Below the pieces are notes generated by a model. The model was not told the DNA's origin. It worked only from the letters and a program-made list of their open reading frames with translations, and searched no databases. Positions 44,137-53,677 of a stretch of DNA of 64,000 nucleotides are shown piece after piece. A program made the position numbers and the translations under genes. The stretch comes from Kastovskya adunca ATA6-11-RM4 (GTDB lineage: Bacteria; Cyanobacteriota; Cyanobacteriia; Cyanobacteriales; Coleofasciculaceae). How positions within the stretch are numbered: position 1 is the first letter of the stretch; each line of letters starts with the position of its first letter. The stretch is taken from NCBI GenBank assembly GCA_019359445.1, contig JAHHHJ010000007.1, positions 62,001-126,000 on the forward strand, given 5' to 3'.

Positions 44137-44997
44137 TTGATGCAAAACCCTGAAATCTCAGGTGTGGAGTATCAGCAGGGGGAACTTCAAGGCTACGAGG
44201 TTCGAGAGTATTTACTCGAAAAGTGGAACAGAAAATGTGCTTACTGCGGGGCGGAAAACCTACCGCTGGAAATCGAACATATTCAACCACGCTCTAGGGG
44301 CGGTTCTGACCGAGTTTCTAATCTGGCACTTGCTTGCCATCCCTGTAATCAAGCCAAAGGAAATCAGGAGGTTCGAGAGTTTTTGGCAGACAAGCCTGAC
44401 TTGTTGAGCCGCCTTCTCAAGCAGGCGAAATCCTCGCTCAAAGATGCGGCGGCGGTCAACTCGACCCGATGGGCGTTGTTCAACGCACTGAAGGAAACCG
44501 GACTGCCTGTTGCTATAGGAACGGGGGGACAAACCAAGTTCAATCGCCTTCGACTCAAGCTGCCTAAAGCTCACTGGATTGATGCGGCGTGTGTGGGTCA
44601 TGCGGTCACTGAGCCGCTTGCCCTGAGCAGTTCGGCAAGCTCTCTGTATCACCTTGCCGAAGGGTACCGAAGTGTCGATTCGCTCGAAGTGTTGACCTCA
44701 AAACCGTTGCTGATTGCGGCAAAAGGGCATGGAACCCGCCAGATGTGTGGCACTGATAAGTATGGGTTTCCCACACGGCATCGCTCACGAGTGCAGATTC
44801 ACAAAGGGTTTCAGACTGGCGATATTGTTGCTGCAACCGTTACAACAGGTAAGAAAATCGGCTTCTATGTGGGGCGGGTTCTTTGCCGCGCTTCTGGCAA
44901 TTTTGATATTGCCACTTCATCTGGAAGAGTGGCTGGTATTAGCCACAAATATTGCCAAGCAATTCACAAAAAGGATGGTTACTCCTATGGATTCTGA
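44137..44997 (+). CDS. iscB: IscB remnant: HNH and RuvC-III open frame
   Basis: 286 residues from TTG at 44137 (ATG at 44140). HNH nuclease: Cys34/Cys37 in CAYCG, His48 in [13 protein letters not shown], Asn62, Cys67/Cys70 and Asn71 in [11 protein letters not shown], all intact. Ruv[13 protein letters not shown] with Asp149. The C-terminal region [22 protein letters not shown] and GFQTGDIV matches IscB. RuvC-I and the bridge helix are absent, and RuvC-II (ELVRFD) lies just upstream in this frame but before any start codon. Residues 155-181 are a repeat-derived insertion. The frame is intact, so a product may be made, but it could not act as a full IscB. Confidence 0.85.
   Translation: MMQNPEISGVEYQQGELQGYEVREYLLEKWNRKCAYCGAENLPLEIEHIQPRSRGGSDRVSNLALACHPCNQAKGNQEVREFLADKPDLLSRLLKQAKSSLKDAAAVNSTRWALFNALKETGLPVAIGTGGQTKFNRLRLKLPKAHWIDAACVGHAVTEPLALSSSASSLYHLAEGYRSVDSLEVLTSKPLLIAAKGHGTRQMCGTDKYGFPTRHRSRVQIHKGFQTGDIVAATVTTGKKIGFYVGRVLCRASGNFDIATSSGRVAGISHKYCQAIHKKDGYSYGF
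44598..44690. repeat. Dispersed repeat inside the IscB remnant
   Basis: TTGCCCTGAGCAGTTCGGCA and CTTGCCGAAGGGTACCGAAG belong to the same repeat as at 40560-40600, where TTGCCCTGAG and TTTGCCGAAGGGTCGAAGTG occur in reverse complement. The stretch splits the expected VG-(S/T)P-LEVL sequence of IscB and keeps the frame. Confidence 0.75.
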
Positions 44998-45162
44998 TTC
45001 AAGGCGACTGAAGTCACTGCCGCTTTCCTCCCCATGTCTAAAGCTAGGGGCTTCTCGCTCGTTTTCTGGTGACTGTGCTTGGCAAGGGGCAGCTTATCTC
45101 TAAAATTGGAATGGCTGTCAGTTTTTTTCGGTATGGGGAATGTACGGAGGTACGAGTAAACC

Positions 45163-45855
45163 GTGAATATTTTACAAATCTTTGAAAGAGGCGGCGTGGC
45201 GATGTGGCCACTGCTAGTCTTATCAATCTTGGCACTCGGTACAATCATTGAGCGCATCTGGTTTTGGGCAAGCACTTTAACTAAGGAACGGCAGGTTGTT
45301 AACCGTGTCTTGGAGGCAACAGAACGCGATTGGGGCATGGCTGCTGAAATTGCCCAATCAGCGAGAAGACAGCCGATTGGGCGGTTTTTATATACACCTT
45401 TACGACTCGCTAACCCCGAGCCGGAAGTGTTTCGTCTGGCGTTGGAATCCGCAGCGGATGAAGAATTAGCAGGAATGCGACGGGGAGACAAGCTGTTAGA
45501 AGCTGTGATTGCTTTGGCACCCTTATTAGGGTTGCTCGGTACTGTTTTGGGATTGATTGAGTCCTTGGGTTCGATTCGGATTAGCGACCTTGGTACAGCG
45601 TCCACGGCAGGTGTAACCTTGGGAATTGGGGAAGCCCTGATTAGTACAGCGACGGGATTAATTGTGGCGATCGCGAGTCTCGCGTTTTACCGATTGTTTC
45701 AAGCGCTGTGGTACAACCAGGTGAAAGTTTTTCGGAAAGCGGGAAGCCTGTTAGAGCTGCGCTACCGAGAAGATTGGCCCCACGCCGATCTCACACCCAG
45801 ACCTGTGAGTACAAATCCTGAGATTTCTGGTATTTCCGAAGTTCGGGAAAGCTAA
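45163..45855 (+). CDS. exbB: MotA/TolQ/ExbB proton channel family protein
   Basis: 230 residues. The three membrane segments are at about 12-32 ([19 protein letters not shown]), 110-130 ([20 protein letters not shown]) and 155-175 ([20 protein letters not shown]), with the conserved [10 protein letters not shown] and the Thr/Ser-rich [11 protein letters not shown]. It forms a proton-driven pore with ExbD. Start is GTG with GGAGG 12 bases upstream. It lies 72 bases before exbD. The substrate system (TonB, Tol or other) is not shown. Confidence 0.92.
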   Translation: MNILQIFERGGVAMWPLLVLSILALGTIIERIWFWASTLTKERQVVNRVLEATERDWGMAAEIAQSARRQPIGRFLYTPLRLANPEPEVFRLALESAADEELAGMRRGDKLLEAVIALAPLLGLLGTVLGLIESLGSIRISDLGTASTAGVTLGIGEALISTATGLIVAIASLAFYRLFQALWYNQVKVFRKAGSLLELRYREDWPHADLTPRPVSTNPEISGISEVRES

Positions 45856-45926
45856 AACTCAAGGCAGTACTATAGCGCTAGCCTTCTTGTGTAAGATGAC
45901 CGCACCGCCCCAGGATTGATGTCTTT

Positions 45927-46697
45927 ATGAAGAGTAAATCTCCTTCCGCTCCTTCTCCCCTTCCTCCACGCCCGCTGCGGCTTCAGATGGATCACCAGTC
46001 TGAAGAGGTTCGGATCGAACTGGTTCCTTTGATTGATGTCATTTTCTGTATCCTGACGTTTTTCATTCTGGCAGCAGTAGGACTGTCTCGCCAGCAGGCA
46101 ATCAGTGTGGATTTGCCGAAAGCGGGTACAGGAACCTCGCAAATGCGGGAGCTTTTGATTGTTAGCCTGGATGATTTTGGGCAAATTTTTGTAGAACAAC
46201 AGCCTGTAACGACAAGAGAGCAGTTTGAGCAGGCTTTGCAGAACTATCGCCGGATTAATCCTGATGGAATGATGGTGCTGTACGCCTCCAGGAACGCCAG
46301 TTACAACGAAGTTGTGCAGGTGTTGGATATCCTGCGGGAAGTAGGAGGCGATCGCGTCGGACTGGCAACCTTACCGGGTTCTGAGACCGCACCCCAACCA
46401 GCTCCCGGTGGAGTGCCTCCAGTTCCTGGGTCTGCTGATTTGACGCCGTATCCGAACTATACGCCCTTTGACCCGGCGCAACCACCATTTCCCGTCGCGC
46501 CCTTTGATCCCACCCAGCCTCAAATTCCGGCTGCACCAGGGCAACAGCTACCGGGACAACCGGGAATTATCCCTGGCAGTCCTCTGCCACCAGGGTCACC
46601 AGGAATTAGCCCAAATATCGCCCCTCTTCCTGCTCCTGGCGGTACTGCCACTCCTAGTACTAACTCGCCTTCTGGTGGAACCAACTCCACACCATAA
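45927..46697 (+). CDS. exbD: ExbD/TolR family protein with proline-rich tail
   Basis: 256 residues. A short cytosolic N terminus, one membrane helix (ELVPLIDVIFCILTFFILAAVG, with the conserved functional Asp), and the periplasmic ExbD domain to about residue 150 (FGQIFVEQQPVTTREQFEQAL, GDRVGLATLPG). From residue 155 a tail of about 100 residues rich in Pro, Gly and Ala follows (FDPAQPPFPVAPFDPTQ). The tail is unusual for ExbD, which is normally about 140 residues. It is not TonB by sequence. Partner of the preceding gene. Confidence 0.9.
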   Translation: MKSKSPSAPSPLPPRPLRLQMDHQSEEVRIELVPLIDVIFCILTFFILAAVGLSRQQAISVDLPKAGTGTSQMRELLIVSLDDFGQIFVEQQPVTTREQFEQALQNYRRINPDGMMVLYASRNASYNEVVQVLDILREVGGDRVGLATLPGSETAPQPAPGGVPPVPGSADLTPYPNYTPFDPAQPPFPVAPFDPTQPQIPAAPGQQLPGQPGIIPGSPLPPGSPGISPNIAPLPAPGGTATPSTNSPSGGTNSTP

Positions 46698-46836
46698 AGC
46701 AGCGCAGGCTCTAGTCAATCAGGCAAATTTCTGTCGATTTATAGATGAAGTAAAAGGCTTTTTAAGCTTAGCGTTATGAGTAGATTGCCAAATCTTTTAC
46801 AAATTTACAGAAATATAAGAAAGGAGCCTTAAAATT

Positions 46837-47196
46837 ATGGACTTTGTTGGTATTCTCATTAGTTGGCTAGTAACAGCGGTAAGTTTGTTGCTGATCTCTC
46901 GGCTACCGATCGGGATTGAAATTGATAGCACCCAAAAGGGGTTAGCTGCCGCCGCAGTTCTAGGAGGTCTCAACGCCCTTATTCTGCCGTTACTTCGGAT
47001 CGTGTTTGCCATTCCCAATCTTCTTACCTTGGGGTTGCTCTCTGGTGTCTTCGCATTTGTAATGAATGTGATTGTCTTTTCCTTGGCAGCGAAGTTGGTG
47101 GATGGCTTCCGATTACCCCTGGGGATTTGGAGCGCTGTTATCGGTGCGGTGGCACTAGCTATTGCTAGTAACCTAGTTGGCGGCTTATTAGTATAA
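46837..47196 (+). CDS. Holin-like (YvlD/Phage_holin_4 type) membrane protein
   Basis: 119 residues with four hydrophobic helices. The sequence GILISWLVTAVSLLLISRLP, AAVLGGLNALILPLLRIVF and PNLLTLGLLSGVFAFVMNVIVF matches the small membrane family often annotated 'phage holin family', chromosomal and not linked to phage here. Function is unknown. It ends in a strong terminator. Confidence 0.85.
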   Translation: MDFVGILISWLVTAVSLLLISRLPIGIEIDSTQKGLAAAAVLGGLNALILPLLRIVFAIPNLLTLGLLSGVFAFVMNVIVFSLAAKLVDGFRLPLGIWSAVIGAVALAIASNLVGGLLV

Positions 47197-47235
47197 GGCG
47201 GGTTGACTTAAGACAATAAAACCTAATTATTTAGC

Positions 47236-47265
47236 AAGAGCGGTTTACTCATAAGCCGCTCTTTT
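47236..47265 (+). terminator. Terminator after the holin-like gene
   Basis: AAGAGCGG pairs perfectly with CCGCTCTT around a 12-base loop and is followed by TT, 40 bases after the stop. The reverse strand also has a run of A/T, so it could act both ways. Confidence 0.75.
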
Positions 47266-47501
47266 AGTATTAAGTTGAGTCACTCCTTCCTGATGGAAAG
47301 AGGGTAATTTTTAGGGGCACAAAATCTTAATTAACGGTGATTATCGCTCTTCCATCACTCTCGGATAAATTGACGAGTTTGCGAGGATACAGCCAACGGA
47401 AAATTAAGGTTTTACCCCAGACTGACAGAAGAGGGTTACAGCAGTCGCTACATAGGTTATGACATTCCTGATTTTCTAAAAGCAAGTGCTGGTTGAATTT
47501 G

Positions 47502-47528
47502 ACTCAGGACTCAGGACTCAGGACTCAG
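47502..47528. repeat. GGACTCA tandem repeat
   Basis: Four consecutive units of GACTCAG. The same heptamer tract recurs near 20340, 27815 and 40710-40735 and in related form at 19660-19690. Confidence 0.85.
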
Positions 47529-47548
47529 AACTTTACTAGAGTTCGGTG

Positions 47549-49363
47549 TTAAGCCGGAACTTGAACTTTTTGACTACCCGCCAAACCGAAAGCCTCGTGA
47601 ATGACTTTTAAAGCGGTGACGCCATGTTCTTTGGCTACAACACAACTAATTTTGATTTCCGAGGTAGTAATCATTTGAATGTTGATTTGATGTTTTGCTA
47701 GGGCTTCAAACATTTGGGCAGCGACTCCCGGATGTCCAATCATGCCCGCGCCAACGATACTGACCTTGGCAATTTCTGAATCCACTAGGATTTCACCACA
47801 CTCTAAGTTGGGGGCTGCCTCTTGTAGCACCATCTTGGCTTCTTCAGCGTCAGCTTGTGCCAGGGTAAAGGCGATATCGCGGGTGGGAATGCCATTGATG
47901 ATGCGACAGCGCTGTGACTGAATAATCATATCGACGCTGATGTTGTGCTTTGCCAGCAGTCCGAAGAGTTTAGCTGATAGACCAGGGCGATCGGGTACGT
48001 GGCGAATGGCGAGGCGGGCTTGGTTGAGGTCGAGGGCGACTCCTCGGACAGGGACTTGGGGAGTGGGGGCTGGAGAAGAGGAAACTTCCCGAGAAACTGG
48101 GGAAGAGTCGATTTGAAAGACTTGGCAAAGGGCAGAAATAGCGCGATCGCAATCATCCAGATCCACTACACAACTGACTTTCACTTCCGAGGTAGAAATC
48201 ATCTGAATGTTGACTCCAGCCTCAGCCAGGGTGGTGAACATCTGCGCCGCTATTCCCGGACGTCCAATCATTCCCGCGCCTGCGACGCTAACTTTGGCAA
48301 TTTGCCGATCGACCATTACCTCGGCTTCTTCTAGGGAACTAGGGCTGGTACGTAGGGCGGGAGCAATCGCGCTAGCCACCGCCTCGGCACGATTGAGAAC
48401 ATCTTTAGTGACAGTAAAGGCAATATCGTTGGTGTTGGTTTCGTGAATTGACTGAATAATTAAGTCAATATCCAAACTCTGACGGGCAATCTCACCAAAC
48501 AGTCGTGCGGCTACACCAGGGCGGTCTGGCACCCGCAAGAGCGCCACTTTTGCTTGATCGCTATCAAATTCCACCGCATCCACGGCGTGAGCAATTTCTA
48601 ATCCTTCTAGCGATCGCGGTTGCGGCATCGGGGAGACAACTTTGGTGCCGGGATCGTCTGTCCAACTCGACAGCACCACCAACAGCACCCCATAGTTTCG
48701 GGCAATCTCCACCGCCCTTGGGTGCAGCACCTTTGCCCCTAAGCTGGCAAGTTCTAGCATTTCATCGCAGGTGATCTCATCCATTAACTGGGCATCTGGT
48801 ACCAGTCGCGGATCGGCGGTGAGAATGCCGGGGACATCGGTGTAGATTTCGCAGCGATTTGCTCTCAAAGAGGCGGCGAGGGCGACGGCTGAAGTATCCG
48901 ATCCTCCACGTCCTAAGGTCGTAATTTCTAAATCCGTGGGGCTGCTGATTCCTTGGAACCCCGCAACAACTACGACTTCCCCGTTGTTGAGGTGGCGTTC
49001 AATGCGCTCTGTTTTAATTTCTAAAATCCGGGCGCGGCTATGTTCGGCTTCTGTGACAATACCTACCTGAGCGCCTGTTAATGAGATGGCAGGTTGTCCA
49101 TGCTCCTGCAATGCCATACTCAATAGGGCAATCGTAACTTGTTCGCCCGTGGATAGCAGCATGTCCATTTCCCGGCGGCTGGGACGAGTAGCGATCGCAT
49201 TTGCTAACTTTACCAGTCCATCTGTAGTTTTTCCCATCGCGGAAACCACAACCACCACAGAGTTTCCAGCCTTCACCGTCTTCATCACCCGCTGGGCAAC
49301 GGCTTGAATGCGTTCTACCGATCCAACGGACGTACCACCGTATTTCTGGACTACTAGCGCCAT
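47549..49363 (-). CDS. lysC: Aspartate kinase with four ACT domains
   Basis: Phosphorylates aspartate at the entry to the Lys/Thr/Met pathway. The 604 residues have the KYGGTSVGS kinase start, [18 protein letters not shown] and a catalytic domain to about 260. The regulatory half then carries four ACT units: two contain the [19 protein letters not shown] or [19 protein letters not shown] motif and two the [13 protein letters not shown] or [13 protein letters not shown] motif. Doubling of the ACT pair is typical of cyanobacterial LysC and implies concerted feedback by Lys and Thr. Start ATG at 49363. Confidence 0.96.
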   Translation of the reverse strand: MALVVQKYGGTSVGSVERIQAVAQRVMKTVKAGNSVVVVVSAMGKTTDGLVKLANAIATRPSRREMDMLLSTGEQVTIALLSMALQEHGQPAISLTGAQVGIVTEAEHSRARILEIKTERIERHLNNGEVVVVAGFQGISSPTDLEITTLGRGGSDTSAVALAASLRANRCEIYTDVPGILTADPRLVPDAQLMDEITCDEMLELASLGAKVLHPRAVEIARNYGVLLVVLSSWTDDPGTKVVSPMPQPRSLEGLEIAHAVDAVEFDSDQAKVALLRVPDRPGVAARLFGEIARQSLDIDLIIQSIHETNTNDIAFTVTKDVLNRAEAVASAIAPALRTSPSSLEEAEVMVDRQIAKVSVAGAGMIGRPGIAAQMFTTLAEAGVNIQMISTSEVKVSCVVDLDDCDRAISALCQVFQIDSSPVSREVSSSPAPTPQVPVRGVALDLNQARLAIRHVPDRPGLSAKLFGLLAKHNISVDMIIQSQRCRIINGIPTRDIAFTLAQADAEEAKMVLQEAAPNLECGEILVDSEIAKVSIVGAGMIGHPGVAAQMFEALAKHQINIQMITTSEIKISCVVAKEHGVTALKVIHEAFGLAGSQKVQVPA

Positions 49364-49681
49364 AATTTCTATCTCACCACGATTCTTGTACTAAGGCTGG
49401 ATTACCCCATTCACATCAATGCGATCGGCATCGCTGCTTAATACCAAATACCAATCAAACTATTAACTTATCAGAATCGATTCTGTTAAAACTGACTGAT
49501 CTTATATTCTTTTGGTTGCTTATTAGCCCCTGTATCTGCCTGTAGAGGGGTTAAGTACAGATTTCTGACATTCTCAGGAAATCTAGCCAGTTTAATTTTG
49601 AAATGTATTCAGTAGTAGAGGTTAGGCGGCTAAAGCTCAGTACGATTGGTTGATCGTTACCGCCGCCGCGTTGTAGCTTTG
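49364..49681. other. Spacer upstream of lysC
   Basis: 318 bases between the lysC start and the TauE-type gene stop. No gene and no lysine-riboswitch-like core was seen. AT-rich near lysC. Confidence 0.5.
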
Positions 49682-50488
49682 CTAAGCTTGCCAGAATACA
49701 TAGATGGCGAGGGTAACCAACAATCCCCGGAAGGCAAAACTCACCACTTTATCTGGCAATCTTGGCAGAAAGCGGGTACTGATTTGGGCACCTAAAAACC
49801 CACCTGCACCCAGCAGCAGTCCTTGTGTAAACAAGACATTACCTTCAATAGCATGTCCCACAGTGGCAGAGATTGAGGTAATCACAATAATGCCTAAACT
49901 AGTCTGAATTGCTGTTTTTAGCGATTCTCCTAGCAGTAAAATTTGCATCGGCACTAAAATTACGCCTCCCCCCACACCAAATAAACCCGCTAGCAATCCG
50001 GCAGCACTCCCCGTGCCAATCCTGGCAACAATGGGATTTAGCGGTAGGTTTAACTCGGAACTGGGGGATGAGAGAGAATTTGCTGTAACGCCTGAATCAC
50101 TAGGAGATTGAAGTGCTTCTTTGTCTTTCAGTCGTTTACGCAGCCCCACCAGGTAAACGTTTAATAGCAGCAACAGCCCAAAGGCAATCTTTAATGTAGA
50201 GGCGGCAATTTGTGCCGTGAGAAAGGCACCCACTTGAGCAGTGATTAACGCTGGAAATCCAATACCAATTACTTGCTTAAAATTGATGTAACCCATCCGC
50301 CAGTTTTGAAGGCTACCAGAAATAGCTGTAATCACAATCGATAAATTGCTGGTAGCAACAGATTGAGTGTAGTCATACCCCAATGCTAGTAATAACGGCA
50401 CCAGTACCGTACCACCGCCGATCCCTAAAAATCCTGCCAGAATCCCAGCAAATAAACCCGCACCAGCAAAAATTAATAAGTTAGTCAT
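49682..50488 (-). CDS. TauE/SafE family sulfite/organosulfonate permease-like protein
   Basis: 268 residues with eight to nine membrane helices in two homologous halves. The signature is AGILAGFLGIGGGTVLVPLLL at the N terminus and its repeat AAGLLAGLFGVGGGVILVPMQIL after the central loop. The family exports sulfite, sulfoacetate or related anions. The substrate cannot be told. It is transcribed toward lysC but separated by 318 bases. Confidence 0.9.
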   Translation of the reverse strand: MTNLLIFAGAGLFAGILAGFLGIGGGTVLVPLLLALGYDYTQSVATSNLSIVITAISGSLQNWRMGYINFKQVIGIGFPALITAQVGAFLTAQIAASTLKIAFGLLLLLNVYLVGLRKRLKDKEALQSPSDSGVTANSLSSPSSELNLPLNPIVARIGTGSAAGLLAGLFGVGGGVILVPMQILLLGESLKTAIQTSLGIIVITSISATVGHAIEGNVLFTQGLLLGAGGFLGAQISTRFLPRLPDKVVSFAFRGLLVTLAIYVFWQA

Positions 50489-50701
50489 TCCTCTTTAGAA
50501 CCTATCTAAGAAGTTTCATTGTTCTGTCTGGCCTTTGTGCTTAAGAACTTCTCAAATCTACAATTGTGTTTTAAACTTTCAGTTTTAAATGATAGGAAAA
50601 ATATTATTTCTCTGCATTTTTTCGTTTTTATGATTCGTTTAGAAATTCCACAATAAGATTGCTATAAATTCTTAGTCAGAACAAACCCGACTAGTGCGAG
50701 T

Positions 50702-51859
50702 TTATCTAAGCTGATTGATAACTTCATTTTCTTGTCCCGCTACCCAGCTAGCAAAATGCTTGGCAAGAGGGGGAACGAAAACGAGCGGGTTGGTAAAGCC
50801 AGAGAAACTATAGGCTCCTTGAACACCATTAAGCGCTCCCACAACCGGAAGATTGTTGCTACTAAACGCCACTAAGCAATCATGCCAAATTCCAGGTAGT
50901 GCCTCTAGTGCGGGTAAGACTTTCCCGATGTGGGAACGAATTGCCGCTTCGCTTGCTACAGCATCGACTTGAGCCTCAGGATCGGTCAGAACGCGGCTCC
51001 ACTGACCGATTCGCAAACTTCCATCTAGAAACTGGAGCGCCCCGACATCCAAAATCGGTGGAGCAGGTTCATTACCCGGTTCATCCCACAATGGCTCCAC
51101 CGCCTCTGTGCTTGCTTTCGCTTCTAAGGCAAAACGCTTCGTAGTAGCTGGCATCACCATCGTCTGCAACTGAAGGTCAACAGGCGGCGTTTCAATCATT
51201 TCCGCATGGGTGAAGTAGAGGGAAAACTTGATACCTGCTTCTTGGAGGAGCCTGCGGCTAAGTCCCCCAGCACAAATGACGGTATTAGCCGCGTGATAGG
51301 TCTGTTCGGATGTTTTCACACCCAGAAGGCGATCGCCCGCTCGTACTAGTTCCACAACCTGAGCTATCTGAGGCTCCCCCCCATCTCGTTGCATGGCTTT
51401 TAGATAAGCCTGATTGGTTTTGTCGGGGTGAATATGACCGTGTCGAACACTTAGTGCTCCGGAAATTGCTGCGGGGTTCAGTAAGGGTTCTAGTTTGCAC
51501 GCCTCTTCAACACTTAAGAGTTGGGGTGAAATGGCAAACTTAGCGTAGTCAGCCGCAATTTTTTCTGGATTTTCTTCAGTAGCAACGGTGAGCAATAAAT
51601 CCAGTTCTCGGAATTGAGTATCAGCCTCTAATTCTGCCGATAAGGTTTGGTGGCGTGCTCTTCCTTCCTCACACAACCGACGAGTTAAGTCTGATGTTCC
51701 CGACCAATAGGCTAGTCCTCCGTAGCTGTAGCGCGTCGCCCCTTGCAGGGGAGCATTTTTTTCTAATAGAAGTACGCTAAAACCTTGTTGGACAAGTTCA
51801 TAACTCAGCGCCGCTCCCGTAATCCCACCACCCACCACAATCCAGTCGTAAGTTTTCAT
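50702..51859 (-). CDS. FAD-dependent oxidoreductase (glycine/D-amino acid oxidase family)
   Basis: 385 residues from ATG at 51859 (frame open to 51913). N terminus TYDWIVVGGGITGAALSYEL is the FAD Rossmann loop and GLAYWSGTSDLTRRLCEE follows. The C-terminal part has WHDCLVAFSSNNLPVVG and GAYSFSGFTNPLVFVPPLA, as in DAO-type flavoproteins. The substrate is not predictable: DAO, sarcosine or glycine oxidase are all possible. The upstream 18 codons lack similarity and are left out. Confidence 0.88.
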   Translation of the reverse strand: MKTYDWIVVGGGITGAALSYELVQQGFSVLLLEKNAPLQGATRYSYGGLAYWSGTSDLTRRLCEEGRARHQTLSAELEADTQFRELDLLLTVATEENPEKIAADYAKFAISPQLLSVEEACKLEPLLNPAAISGALSVRHGHIHPDKTNQAYLKAMQRDGGEPQIAQVVELVRAGDRLLGVKTSEQTYHAANTVICAGGLSRRLLQEAGIKFSLYFTHAEMIETPPVDLQLQTMVMPATTKRFALEAKASTEAVEPLWDEPGNEPAPPILDVGALQFLDGSLRIGQWSRVLTDPEAQVDAVASEAAIRSHIGKVLPALEALPGIWHDCLVAFSSNNLPVVGALNGVQGAYSFSGFTNPLVFVPPLAKHFASWVAGQENEVINQLR

Positions 51860-52139
51860 CACATCAATACTAAAGAAGCTTACAGTTAGCAATTTAAGAT
51901 TATGTTGCTGCAAAAATTAATGATAATTGGCAGAAACTAGGATTTATGCTACTATTAATTTAATCTTTTAAACATCACTTTATAATGAGATGTTGTGCAA
52001 AAATAAAATAGACAAAGACACTTCATTATAATGTTGTTAGAAACAATTATAAGATAAATAGCAACAAAAAGTTCAACTAATTAGTTTCTATAAAACGTCA
52101 CTTTTATACGGGTTTTTCAATCAATCTTTTTTCAGGATA

Positions 52140-53429
52140 TTATTGCAACCCTTTGAGCGCTAACAAAGCTGTACCATACGCCGCCTCAGTATGTACCGAC
52201 TGCAACGTCTCTACTCCCAGATGATGCCGCCGGATGGCTGTCCATGTCGTATTTTTCGCCCCACCCCCAGCGGTGTAAACGCGATTTAACGGCGTCGCCC
52301 CCAACTGCTGCAATAACTGATAGCCCCGTGCTTCAATTCGGGCAATACTTTCGAGCAAGCCGTGGAGAAATTCCACAGGATTATCTGGGCGAGGTTCAAG
52401 GCGTGGAGGTAGGTTTGGGTCATTTATTGGGAAGCGATCGCCTTTTCCCAACAAGGGATAATAATCCAGTCGGCTCTCTTTTTGTACATCAATTTGGTTA
52501 CTGAGACGTTCTAACTCAGCATCCGTAAAAAAGTGCCGCAACACCGCACCACCTGTATTAGATGCACCACCCACTAACCACAAATCGCCTAAGCGGTGAG
52601 AGTAAATTCCAAATTCTGGATCATCAACGCGAGTTTGACTTAAAAGTTTTAATACCAGAGTAGAACCGAGAGAAGTCACAGCTTCCCCTGGTGTTTTCGC
52701 CCCACTCGCCATAAAGGCAGCAATACTATCAGTAGTGCCAGTACAAACTATGCAATCTTGTGGCAGTCTAAAGCGATCGCTTATTTCCTTTGTCACCTCA
52801 CCTACTGGCGTTCCCGGTGGCAGAACTTGCGGGAGTAATGGACTAAATGCTTGCTGTTGCAACCAGTCAGGATAGCGCAGGTTTTCGACATCGTATCCCA
52901 GCTTTAAGGCATTGTGGTAATCGCTAATGCCTAAACGTCCGTGTAAGAGAAAGGATAACCAATCAGCCTGATGTAAAAAGTAACCGATCCTCTTTTCCCC
53001 GCTTTTGTAGGGGAGGTGAGGAGATATCTCTTGCCACCACAGCAGTTTGGCAAGGCTGGAAGTGGCGCTAATAACCGGATGATTAGGAGGAGCAATGGCT
53101 TTTACCTGGTCTAAGACAGCTTCTCCTCGCGCATCGTTGTAGAGAATCGGCTCATCTAACGGTTTGCCTGCATCGTCGCATAACAGAACAGTAGAGGAAG
53201 TTCCGTTGATCGCGATCGCTTTAATTTCTCTCAATTCTCCAGGAATTTTTTCCAGGAGGGAAAATAATGCCTTCTCCCATGCAACGGCTGTAGGAGTACG
53301 GCGTACCGCCTGTTTACCTGAAACCGCCTCAAAGGAACACTGCGCTTCAACTTGGCTAGTACCATCCGCATCAATTACCACAGCGCGTGCGCCAGAGGTA
53401 CCAAAGTCAATTCCGAGGTAAAGGGACAT
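52140..53429 (-). CDS. FGGY-family carbohydrate kinase (D-ribulose kinase-like)
   Basis: 429 residues. An actin-like ATPase fold with YLGIDFGTSGARAVVIDADG (phosphate 1), TSSTVLLCD, GTTDSIAAFMASGAK (phosphate 2) and TAGGGAKNTTW (adenosine). The length is shorter than xylulokinase or ribulokinase (around 490-550). Short cyanobacterial and plant members have been described as D-ribulose kinases, and I place it there on length and motifs. The sugar is not certain. Confidence 0.85.
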   Translation of the reverse strand: MSLYLGIDFGTSGARAVVIDADGTSQVEAQCSFEAVSGKQAVRRTPTAVAWEKALFSLLEKIPGELREIKAIAINGTSSTVLLCDDAGKPLDEPILYNDARGEAVLDQVKAIAPPNHPVISATSSLAKLLWWQEISPHLPYKSGEKRIGYFLHQADWLSFLLHGRLGISDYHNALKLGYDVENLRYPDWLQQQAFSPLLPQVLPPGTPVGEVTKEISDRFRLPQDCIVCTGTTDSIAAFMASGAKTPGEAVTSLGSTLVLKLLSQTRVDDPEFGIYSHRLGDLWLVGGASNTGGAVLRHFFTDAELERLSNQIDVQKESRLDYYPLLGKGDRFPINDPNLPPRLEPRPDNPVEFLHGLLESIARIEARGYQLLQQLGATPLNRVYTAGGGAKNTTWTAIRRHHLGVETLQSVHTEAAYGTALLALKGLQ

Positions 53430-53677
53430 AGGAATGCTTTAACTGTTTTTATAGTGAAATAGTAGCCACTCCCTTGGGAAATTTAACAATGGAACAGCCG
53501 CCAAACAGCTAGCCGTCAAGCGGTGGGAGTCGAATATTGACCCAAACGAGCTGGCTTAAGGTGTGTCAGTGAGCAATGAGCCTAATGCGCTCTTCTGCGT
53601 AAATGCGATCGCGTCGGTTATTCTTAGCACTAATCCGCTATTTATGAGCTACAAAAGGACGAAAATCACCTGACGTT

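Larger units (their letters stand above)
43839..45050 (+). mobile_element. IS200/IS605-type unit carrying IscB and its RNA, no transposase
   Basis: Two similar hairpins bound the locus. The left is CCCCATGCCTAAAGGCAGGG (43839) and the right is CCCCATGTCTAAAGCTAGGG (45030-45050); both continue GCTT. Hairpins of this kind are subterminal in IS200/IS605 elements, so the true ends lie a little outside. No TnpA gene is present, which means mobility would need a transposase in trans. The unit lies between the YkvA-like gene and exbB. Confidence 0.65.
47197..47548. other. Convergent spacer with terminator and repeats
   Basis: 352 bases between the holin-like gene and the lysC stop. It contains the terminator at 47236-47265 and, next to lysC, the (GGACTCA)n tract at 47502-47528. 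The central part has no gene. Confidence 0.6.

Noticed and set aside
44137-44997. Reading the HNH gene as an ordinary stand-alone homing-type endonuclease or as IshB
   Set aside because: The C-terminal RuvC-III and following IscB-specific segments and the MSNFVFVV start upstream show it derives from full IscB; IshB would keep the N-terminal PLMP domain, which is missing.
46837-47196. Prophage remnant suggested by the holin-like protein
   Set aside because: The YvlD/holin-like family is widespread on chromosomes and there are no other phage genes in the window.
49364-49681. Possible lysine riboswitch before lysC
   Set aside because: No recognisable conserved core or terminator-antiterminator pair; cyanobacterial LysC is known to be controlled through its ACT domains.
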